Source of the DNA: Acidimicrobiia bacterium
GTDB taxonomy: Bacteria > Actinomycetota > Acidimicrobiia > Spongiisociales > ZC4RG35
Assembly (NCBI GenBank): GCA_029865445.1
Contig: JAOUGY010000011.1
Location: 1-23,111 of the forward strand
DNA length: 23,111 nt
Reading direction: 5' to 3'
In this document: in pieces, positions 1-6,487 of the stretch
Layout of the letters: every line of letters begins with the position of its first letter
Position numbering within the stretch: position 1 is the stretch's first letter
Position numbers and translations under genes: made by a program
Notes under the pieces: model-generated
Told to the model about the DNA's origin: nothing
What the model saw: the letters and a program-made list of their open reading frames with translations, nothing else
Databases searched by the model: none

Positions 1-805
1 TCGCCGCCGTGAGCACTCCGGCGTCGACCCCTCCGTTCCGGGCGGCGTCGTCGATCACCATGACAGGATCGCCTGTGGTTCCTGCAGCCATCACAATCGC
101 GGCCACCGCCGGAACCAGGCTGGGATTGATCTCCAGCCCGGCCACTTCGGTATACGATTTGCCGACGAGGGATCGGGAGCTGCCGAGGGCATCGACGACC
201 TGCGCGGTGCGATCGAACGCAGCCACTCGGTACCGCTCCGGGCGAAGAGCCTGGATGGCTCTAGTTGCGGTCTCTTGAGCCGCCAGGAGCAGGTCCCAGC
301 CGGACATCACGTGACTGCAGGCTGCGATCGCTCCCGAAACCGCGGCGGCGACGACGATCGACGATGCATCGAGGGTTTCGATGCGGGTTGCCTCGATGGT
401 CGCCTCCACCAGCCGTTCGGGGTCCTCCCGAAACCAGATGCCGAGTGGAATCACCCGGGTCGCCGGTTCCGACGACGGCACACCCGAGGCGATTCGCGCC
501 CCGTCTTCTGCCGCCGCCAGCCAGGCCCTGAACTCCTCGCTCGGGTTCACGTAAACGAACGAGGACGACCGTCCGAGTTCGAGCAGGTCCCGAACCAACA
601 CGTCGCTGTCGATGCCGTCGTTGCCGATTACATGGTACGAGACCACCGTCATCGCTTGGGTTCGGGCCGTGTAGAAACCGCGGGATGCTGCGATATCGCC
701 GGCCGCCGCCGCCACCATGGCCCCCCTACCTCCATCGATGTGGAGTGATTGCAGCGCGGTTGCCGAGCGGCGGCTCTTGGCCGAGTCGTCCGGATCCGGA
801 TCCAT
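1..805 (-). CDS. ADP-ribosylglycohydrolase-like (DraG fold) protein, metal site apparently lost; 3' end beyond window
   Basis: The minus frame is open from the ATG at 805 to the window edge (268 codons, no stop seen), so the C-terminus is missing. The N-terminal RGAMVAAAAGD at residues 27-37 matches the family's RGAxxGxxxGDAxG start. A middle segment, PLGIWFREDPERLVEA, matches the PLGLxxxxDP block, and GGVDAG at 258-263 sits where the family has GGDxDT. True ADP-ribosylglycohydrolases remove ADP-ribose from proteins using two Mg ions bound by TDDT-like and GGDxDT motifs. Here the first reads YTARTQAM (45-52) and the second GGVDAG, so most acidic ligands are absent, and the usual His of the TH motif is replaced (IETLDAS). 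I infer a non-catalytic binding or regulatory protein. The downstream ATG at 718 would cut into the conserved start, so 805 is preferred; it also has a -10 box seven bases upstream. The fold is likely, the biological role unknown. Confidence 0.7.
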   Translation of the reverse strand, partial: MDPDPDDSAKSRRSATALQSLHIDGGRGAMVAAAAGDIAASRGFYTARTQAMTVVSYHVIGNDGIDSDVLVRDLLELGRSSSFVYVNPSEEFRAWLAAAEDGARIASGVPSSEPATRVIPLGIWFREDPERLVEATIEATRIETLDASSIVVAAAVSGAIAACSHVMSGWDLLLAAQETATRAIQALRPERYRVAAFDRTAQVVDALGSSRSLVGKSYTEVAGLEINPSLVPAVAAIVMAAGTTGDPVMVIDDAARNGGVDAGVLTAA

Positions 806-812
806 CGGGGCA

Positions 813-822
813 ACGGTAGCCT
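813..822. promoter_or_regulatory. Overlapping divergent -10 boxes, leaderless in both directions
   Basis: On the plus strand TAGCCT (817-822) lies seven bases before the ATG at 830. On the minus strand TACCGT (818 down to 813) lies seven bases before the ATG at 805. The two hexamers share two base pairs (817-818). With the usual 6-7 base distance from -10 to the transcription start, both mRNAs would begin at or next to their start codon. No clear TTG-type -35 is visible for either. Promoter function is inferred. Confidence 0.6.
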
Positions 823-829
823 CCCTCGG

Positions 830-1759
830 ATGCAGACGGCGCTTCTCGTCGCAAACCCCGCCTCGTCGGGGTTCTCCCGGCCCCTTCACCGCAGGGTCGC
901 CGCCACGCTCGCGCGAAAACTCGACGTGACCCCCGTCTGGCCCTCCTCGGCCGAGCACGCCCAGGAACTCACCGGGAAGGCGGTATCCGACAACATCGAC
1001 ATGGTCATCGCCATGGGCGGAGACGGGATCCTCCATCACGTCGCCCAGCCGCTCGTCGGGACCGCGACGACACTAGGTGTGATCCCATGCGGCACCGCCA
1101 ACGTGCTCGCTCGGCAACTGGGTGTTCCCGTGAGAGCCACCGGAGCGGCGAAAGCCCTGGCAGCAGGGCCCCAGGTCATCGACGCCCCGGTGCTCGAGAT
1201 CACTGGAAACGGGCCGCTCGGACCCATCCATCGTTTCTCGCTGTTCTCGTTCGGGGTCGGGGTGGACGCAGAGATAGTGGCGGCCGCCGAGGCGGATCCG
1301 CTCCGCAAACGCGATCTGGGACCGGTGCACTACGCCACCACTGCGATCGGTGTGGTTCGCCGCGACATCAGCCGGCGTGTGGGAGGACTTCGGGTTGGGG
1401 CCGGCGACCGTTCCGGTGTCGGGATCGGCGTGATGGCCCAATTCCGCGATTCGTACACATACTTCGGAGCGATGCCGATGCGCCTCGCCGCCACTCCTCC
1501 GAATCCGATGAACGTCCTGATCGTCGAAGAGCTCAAGGCACGCCGCACCCTTGGACTGCTGCGGGCGACGCTCGGGTCGGGCGGGCTCGACTCTGCGAAG
1601 GGATTCACCGTGTGGACCGGAGTGGAACAGTTCGAAGTCGCCGCCGACTCGCCGTCACCGATGCAGGCCGACGGGGAGTTGCTCGGATCCATGTCCGCCA
1701 TCGTGGCCAGGTTCCGGCCGCAGGCTCTCCGCATCGCCATCCCCGCCCGCGAAGGCTGA
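830..1759 (+). CDS. Diacylglycerol kinase / YegS-like lipid kinase
   Basis: This 309-residue protein belongs to the DAGK-catalytic (YegS/DgkB/LCB5) family, which phosphorylates diacylglycerol or related lipids with ATP at the inner membrane face. Visible motifs are ANPASSG near the start (8-14), GGDG at 63-66, IPCGTANVLAR at 85-95 for the nucleotide loop, and QADGE near the C-terminus where the family has its QxDGE motif. The usual Thr after GGDG is Ile, and the usual ND after GTA is NV; both are variants I would not call inactivating. An open frame continues upstream to 749, but the ATG at 830 begins directly with the first conserved strand and has a leaderless -10 box, so it is chosen. The stop codon abuts the stop of the convergent GTPase gene (TGATCA at 1757-1762). 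The exact lipid substrate cannot be told. Confidence 0.85.
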   Translation: MQTALLVANPASSGFSRPLHRRVAATLARKLDVTPVWPSSAEHAQELTGKAVSDNIDMVIAMGGDGILHHVAQPLVGTATTLGVIPCGTANVLARQLGVPVRATGAAKALAAGPQVIDAPVLEITGNGPLGPIHRFSLFSFGVGVDAEIVAAAEADPLRKRDLGPVHYATTAIGVVRRDISRRVGGLRVGAGDRSGVGIGVMAQFRDSYTYFGAMPMRLAATPPNPMNVLIVEELKARRTLGLLRATLGSGGLDSAKGFTVWTGVEQFEVAADSPSPMQADGELLGSMSAIVARFRPQALRIAIPAREG

Positions 1760-3286
1760 TCACCGCATCTGATTCATCACTAATTCGAACTCGGCGAGGG
1801 CGGCTGCCACCCCCGCTCGTCTTCGGAGCGCGTCACGCAGCGGGCGGCCCACACGACGGTCGATCTCCCTGGCCACCGCACGGGCGATCGCACCTCGTTG
1901 ATGGCGAGCGACTCTCGCCGCCTCCCGCCCTCCAATCGTTCTCCCGACGAAGGCGGGAATGGCCATGCCCGCCAGCGCGGCCACGGCCACGACGACGGGG
2001 ATCGTGAGATCGGCGCCCGTTCGTACCGCATCGACCACCCACAGCACCGCGCCGACGAGCGACAGCAGCGCGACCCTTCGCAGCCAGGCGAGCGATCTCA
2101 TCCACCCTGCCGGGGCGGGGATGGCGATCGTCTCTCCGACCGACACCGTCTCGGCGGCCGACTCGACCGCATCGTCGACGTGGATACCAACGGCCCTGAC
2201 CGCCTCGGCCGTCTCTCCTTCGAGCCGGCGAGCCAGTTCCGTCACGTACGTGTCGAGCCGCCTGATCGCCTCCACAGATCCACGACCGCCCTCCAGACGG
2301 CCTGTGAGCTCCACCACAACCGGCGCCAATCGGGGTCGGATCACCGACATGGCACGCCCGTGTGCGCTCCGTCCGAGCCGGGTCGCCTTTCGTATCAACG
2401 CCGCGTCCACGACATCATCGGTGATTCCTTCGGCGACACCCGCAAGAATCTCGTCCCACTCCGACGAGAACCCCGTGCCCCTGCCGCCCACCACACCGGC
2501 CGCTTCGGCGACGGCCCCCGCCGCGCCTGCCAGGTCGGTGACGAGCTTGCGATGAACGACTGCCTTGGCGTCACCGAGGCTGCGCAACGCCAGCACCAGA
2601 TCATCGATACCTTGGGGCGGGCCGGCAACCGGGTCGGCGGCCGTCGTGAGGATCACCGCATCGTGGATGCCATCGTCACTCAGGCTCGCCCGCAAATCCG
2701 CCACCATCGCAGGGATCTCGGATTCGGCGACCCGATCGATCTGGTTGATCACAAAGACGAACTGTCCCTGATAGTCGGCGAGGGGTGCGAGGTGGTCACG
2801 ATGGAGGACGCGGTCCTGGTATTTCTCGGGGTCGAGAACCCACACCACGGCGTCCACCTCCGGCAACAGACGCGCCACTGTCTGCCGATGGCTCAACTCG
2901 ATCGAGTCGGTGTCCGGCAGGTCGATCACGGCCAGCCAGTCGTTTCGATCCTGGCCAATCATGTCGTCGATCCCGATGTCGTCGAGAAGTCGGATGACAC
3001 CCGGTTCCGGGTTCACCGGGATCCAGGCCAGCGGCTCGGACGTGGTGGGTCGGAGGGCTCCTGAAAGGGCTACCTCCTCGCCCGCCAGGGCGTTGATCAT
3101 GCTGGACTTCCCCGAACCGGTTCCGCCCGCCAGCGCCACCACCACCGTGGAACCGGCGTACCCACGTCGCGCTCTGACCCTGCGGGCAACCGCTCCGGCA
3201 GCCACTACCGCGGCGGTCGGCGCACTCTCCGCCGCGGCCGCCACGACCCGGTCGAAGGCGTCGATCGCGTCGAGGAGATCAGGCAT
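1760..3286 (-). CDS. Membrane-anchored dynamin-like GTPase, second of a pair (intact G motifs)
   Basis: This is a 508-residue P-loop GTPase. The G1 motif GGTGSGKSS is at 54-62, G3 DLPD at 122-125 and G4 NQID at 181-184, so nucleotide binding looks intact. A long helical region follows, and about residues 400-448 are two hydrophobic segments separated by a short charged turn, giving a membrane hairpin with a basic, Arg-rich tail. The ATG at 3286 overlaps the end of the upstream GTPase gene by eight bases, so the two are translationally coupled. Paired, adjacent, membrane-bound GTPases of this build resemble the actinobacterial DynA/DynB dynamin-like pair and the YfjP-type GTPases, which act on membranes or at division sites. 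That assignment rests on architecture rather than close sequence recall. A longer open frame to 3517 lies inside the upstream gene and is not used. Confidence 0.8.
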   Translation of the reverse strand: MPDLLDAIDAFDRVVAAAAESAPTAAVVAAGAVARRVRARRGYAGSTVVVALAGGTGSGKSSMINALAGEEVALSGALRPTTSEPLAWIPVNPEPGVIRLLDDIGIDDMIGQDRNDWLAVIDLPDTDSIELSHRQTVARLLPEVDAVVWVLDPEKYQDRVLHRDHLAPLADYQGQFVFVINQIDRVAESEIPAMVADLRASLSDDGIHDAVILTTAADPVAGPPQGIDDLVLALRSLGDAKAVVHRKLVTDLAGAAGAVAEAAGVVGGRGTGFSSEWDEILAGVAEGITDDVVDAALIRKATRLGRSAHGRAMSVIRPRLAPVVVELTGRLEGGRGSVEAIRRLDTYVTELARRLEGETAEAVRAVGIHVDDAVESAAETVSVGETIAIPAPAGWMRSLAWLRRVALLSLVGAVLWVVDAVRTGADLTIPVVVAVAALAGMAIPAFVGRTIGGREAARVARHQRGAIARAVAREIDRRVGRPLRDALRRRAGVAAALAEFELVMNQMR

Positions 3287-4946
3287 ATCCGAGTTCTTCG
3301 GCGGCGTCCGACAAGGCTTGGGCGGACCGCACCAGCGCCTCTCCGGTATCGATCGAATCGGTGGCGGCCTCGATCGCCTGGTGGAACCGGCTCGCCTCCG
3401 ACACGAGCACGCCTCCCAGTCGGGTGGCGAGATCGCCGCGGGCCTGTTTGGCGAGTGATGTCGCCGCGGCCGAGCCGAAGAGATGCTCCAGAACCGTCTG
3501 TTGGGCCGCCGCCGCACCGGCGGCCACCCCCACCTCGGTACCCGTGATCCCGGCCGTCGACGCGAAGATCCCGAGAAGCAACAAGGTCGCCGCTCCGTTG
3601 ATCCCGACTGAGGCCAGTCGCGCCAGACGGTACCGCCCCCGGCCTTGGTCGTGGATCAGGTCGACGATACCGGCGAGCCACTCGTCGACCTGGTGTTCGG
3701 CCTCGCCCACCAGCGTGTCACCGACCTTCCGGAGTTCTTCGGTGATCAAACCCCGAGCCGCCGGTTCGATCTCCCACGCAGTCACGGCGGCGGTGATCGC
3801 TCGCTGGGCGCGCATCGTGACGAGTCCCACCAGTTCGTCCCGAGCTTCTGAGCCGACCCGGGCCACGGCATCGGCTTCCACGGGGTCACCTCCGCCGAGG
3901 ACGTCGCGAAGTCGGGCCCAGCCCCGCGAGATGATCGATGCGAGATCGGTGACGCCCAGCATGCGCTGCCAGCGGGTCACGACCTCGGTACGCACCAGAT
4001 CTCCCCGGTCGAGGTGAAGTGCGACCTCTTCGGCCTGACTCTCGAAGGCTGAGAGTGCGGCGTCCCACAGTCCCTCGCCTTCGGTCGCCTGCCGATCGAT
4101 CGCGGCCGCCGTTGAACGAGCTGCGACGGCCACAGCCTGCAACGCCCCCGACACCGTCTGATCGATGACGTTGGTCCGCCGCTCCACGAGCCCCTCGATC
4201 TCGCTCCGCACCCGTTCGATGGCTGCCTTCGGTAGACGCCCGTCGGATTTGAGCCGGTGTTCCTGGATCTGAATGATCAGATCGGTGCGGGCGTCGGGGA
4301 CGCCGTTCGAGCGGAGCAAGGCCGTGAGGTCGGCGACCGCCCCCGACGACCGGCGAGAAAGCCGGTTGGCGATCACGACGAGCGGCATCGAGCGGTCGAC
4401 GAGATCCTCGACGACCTCCCAGGGCACCGCATCGGCGTACCGCTGGGGGGTGGTGACGAACAGAGCGGCGTCGGCCATGGTGAGAACGGATTCTGCGATC
4501 TCCTTGTGCTCGGCAACGTAGGAGTCGAGATCAGGGGTGTCGACGATGGTGAGGCCGTCCAGCAGGGGATGATCGTCGGTCACGATCACGGGATCTCCGG
4601 CCACCGCGGCGGCACGGATCTCGTTGCGACGATGGCACCAGATCACCGGCCGCCGGGTGGTGGGCCGCAGCGCACCCGGTTCGCTCACGGTCGTACCCGC
4701 GAGCGAGTTGACGATGGTGTACTTGCCCGCACCCGTGGGACCGAACACCACCACGAGCAGCGGTGCGTCGAGGTTCCGAAGTCGCGGTTGGAGGTATTTG
4801 CGGGCGATGGTCGCCCCCTGCACCGCGGTTTTACGCCGCGCGACCTGGTCGACCACACCCAGGTCGAATCGAACCGAATCGAGGAGGTCGGCGGTTCTGT
4901 CGATCTCTGCGCGCAGAGTGGCGGTTCGTTGGATCTCGGGGGGCAC
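3279..4946 (-). CDS. Membrane-anchored dynamin-like GTPase, first of a pair (altered P-loop and G4)
   Basis: This 555-residue protein is a partner of the next gene. FGPTGAGKYT at 68-77 is the P-loop, but the Ser/Thr after the Lys, which normally coordinates Mg, is Tyr76 (codon TAC). G3 is an intact DTPD at 136-139. Where G4 should be NKxD it reads NRLS at 194-197. A long helical region follows, then two hydrophobic stretches at about 447-491 and an amphipathic C-terminus. The start is a GTG at 4946. The best -10 candidate is GACAAT ten bases upstream, which is weak. I infer that this subunit binds nucleotide poorly or not at all and that its partner supplies GTPase activity. The fold and pairing are well supported, the cellular role is not. 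Confidence 0.75.
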   Translation of the reverse strand: MPPEIQRTATLRAEIDRTADLLDSVRFDLGVVDQVARRKTAVQGATIARKYLQPRLRNLDAPLLVVVFGPTGAGKYTIVNSLAGTTVSEPGALRPTTRRPVIWCHRRNEIRAAAVAGDPVIVTDDHPLLDGLTIVDTPDLDSYVAEHKEIAESVLTMADAALFVTTPQRYADAVPWEVVEDLVDRSMPLVVIANRLSRRSSGAVADLTALLRSNGVPDARTDLIIQIQEHRLKSDGRLPKAAIERVRSEIEGLVERRTNVIDQTVSGALQAVAVAARSTAAAIDRQATEGEGLWDAALSAFESQAEEVALHLDRGDLVRTEVVTRWQRMLGVTDLASIISRGWARLRDVLGGGDPVEADAVARVGSEARDELVGLVTMRAQRAITAAVTAWEIEPAARGLITEELRKVGDTLVGEAEHQVDEWLAGIVDLIHDQGRGRYRLARLASVGINGAATLLLLGIFASTAGITGTEVGVAAGAAAAQQTVLEHLFGSAAATSLAKQARGDLATRLGGVLVSEASRFHQAIEAATDSIDTGEALVRSAQALSDAAEELGYA

Positions 4947-5070
4947 GTCGGTACAGATTGTCGCAGATCGACGACGCAGTCACGGTGCCCGCAGTTCGGG
5001 GGTTCTCGTGGTTGGGATCTCGACTCTCTAGACCGCCGTCATCCGTCGAAGCCGAAAAACGTCACACCCT

Positions 5071-5087
5071 CCCGGTACGTTGCCGGG
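5071..5087 (+). promoter_or_regulatory. Leaderless -10 box flanked by inverted repeat
   Basis: TACGTT (5076-5081) lies seven bases before the ATG at 5089. It sits in the centre of a perfect 5-base inverted repeat, CCCGG (5071-5075) and CCGGG (5083-5087). This could be a repressor site over the -10 or a chance GC palindrome. The rest of the 142-base divergent region (4947-5088) shows nothing I can name beyond a weak minus-strand GACAAT at 4962-4957. Confidence 0.5.
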
Positions 5088-5088
5088 C

Positions 5089-6384
5089 ATGAGTACGACG
5101 TTGTCCGATGACCAAGAGACCTCTGAACCGGCATCCGACGGCGAAGCCGTATCTGTCGACCGGGCGACGGTGACGATCACCGGTTTGGTGGTCACGGATC
5201 GCACGCTGGCAGAACTGGTGGCGCACGCCGGCACCCCGGAGGAACGAATTCGAATGATCGAGCGGGCGCTCGAGATCGGCGCTCGGGGTATTGCGTCGAT
5301 GGGGATCGGCATCGATGTGGCCGAGATCGATCTCCGGGTGCTCAGGACCGTGGAACGGGTCACCACCGAGGCCGAGCAGTTGGCGCGGCGCATGCTCGAC
5401 GACGCCCAGCAGGCCTTCACCCGATCGCTCGACCCGGAACACCGCTCCTCGGTCGTGGCCCGGTCGATGGCCGAGTTCAGTGCGTGGCGCGACACGTTCC
5501 TCGGGCAGGTCGATCCGGATTCGTCCGACAGCCACATCGGCCGGCTCCTCGCCCATCTCTCCTCGCTGCTCGGACCGGGCGGGGCCCTCGAGAACCGCCT
5601 GACCGAAGCTCTCGACCCCACGGCCGACGGGTCGGGAATCGCCGCGGTGTCGAACCTCATCGAACGACGTCTCGCCGAGATCCGCGACCTCGTCGCCTCC
5701 GAACGGGGACGCCGAGACGAAGCCGACCGTGGAACGGCAAAGGGCTTCGACTACGAGGACACGATGGAAGAGATCCTGCGCGGACACGCCCGCGGCTTGG
5801 GGATCATCGTGGAGCGAACCTCCCGGGATTGCGGGGCGCTCTCCGGTGAAGCGATGGTCGGAGACTTCGTACTGACGACTCCCGAAGGTCGGCGCATCGT
5901 CGTCGAGGCCAAGAACACCCGGAGCCTCTCACTCACCGGGAAAGACGGTGTCCTGGCCTTGCTCGACCGGGCGAAGGCCAATCGTGAAGCCGACATCGCG
6001 ATCTGCGTGTCGGCCCAGGACGCCTTCCCTCTCGAGGTCGGACAGTTCGGTGTGTACGGCGACCGGATCGCCGTCGTCGACGACGGCGATGGAGCGATGC
6101 TGGCGGTAGCGCTGCGATGGGCCACAGAATCCCTGCGTCGAGACGGACACGAATCCGGCTCCGACGTCGATGCTGCCCTCATCGACGACCGGCTCCACCG
6201 TATGCGCCTGCTCGCACAGAGATTCTCGACGAGTCGTCGGGCGCTCACCGAGATCTCGGGATCCGTCGACAAGGTTCGTGACGGACTCGATGACATCCGG
6301 CGAGAGTTGCTCGACCTGGTCGACGAGGCGTCCAGCGGTCTCCGTTCCGGCGAACATGCCGAGGTCCTCCCCCTCACGGGATGA
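5089..6384 (+). CDS. Coiled-coil protein with PD-(D/E)XK nuclease-like domain
   Basis: This is a 431-residue acidic protein without a signal peptide or membrane segment. About residues 50-215 are helical and charged with heptad-like spacing. Residues 218-300 have a restriction-nuclease-like pattern: GFDYEDTMEEIL (helix with Glu), then GD at 258-259, then IVVEAKN at 270-276, giving D259...E273-x-K275. That order is the PD-(D/E)XK core. A helical plus coiled-coil region followed by such a domain recalls the RmuC and DUF2130 families. A second helical tail follows from about 340. Translation could also begin at TTG 5080, but the ATG at 5089 is at the predicted leaderless start. It diverges from the GTPase pair. 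DNA cleavage is inferred and untested. Confidence 0.6.
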   Translation: MSTTLSDDQETSEPASDGEAVSVDRATVTITGLVVTDRTLAELVAHAGTPEERIRMIERALEIGARGIASMGIGIDVAEIDLRVLRTVERVTTEAEQLARRMLDDAQQAFTRSLDPEHRSSVVARSMAEFSAWRDTFLGQVDPDSSDSHIGRLLAHLSSLLGPGGALENRLTEALDPTADGSGIAAVSNLIERRLAEIRDLVASERGRRDEADRGTAKGFDYEDTMEEILRGHARGLGIIVERTSRDCGALSGEAMVGDFVLTTPEGRRIVVEAKNTRSLSLTGKDGVLALLDRAKANREADIAICVSAQDAFPLEVGQFGVYGDRIAVVDDGDGAMLAVALRWATESLRRDGHESGSDVDAALIDDRLHRMRLLAQRFSTSRRALTEISGSVDKVRDGLDDIRRELLDLVDEASSGLRSGEHAEVLPLTG

Positions 6385-6454
6385 TCGGTGCCGGGCCCGC
6401 GTCGCTTCATCGCGGACGTTGGGGACATGAGCCGGGAATAGAAACCGCAGCCCC

Positions 6455-6460
6455 TAGACT
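6455..6460 (+). promoter_or_regulatory. Candidate -10 box for the VanW gene
   Basis: TAGACT lies 27 bases before the ATG at 6488, which would give a leader of roughly 20 bases. No -35 and no Shine-Dalgarno sequence is clear. It lies in the 103-base gap after the nuclease-like gene, where I see no terminator hairpin followed by a T run. Confidence 0.4.
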
Positions 6461-6487
6461 CTCGTCGTTCGGGGTCCTCGCCATCAC

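Noticed and set aside
275..748. Plus-strand open frame of 157 codons near the left edge
   Set aside because: It is opposite the ADP-ribosylglycohydrolase-like frame, which runs uninterrupted to the edge and carries family motifs.
1898..3064. Plus-strand open frame of 388 codons opposite the second GTPase
   Set aside because: Antisense shadow of a gene with clear G motifs; Arg/His/Asp-rich composition and no recognisable domain.
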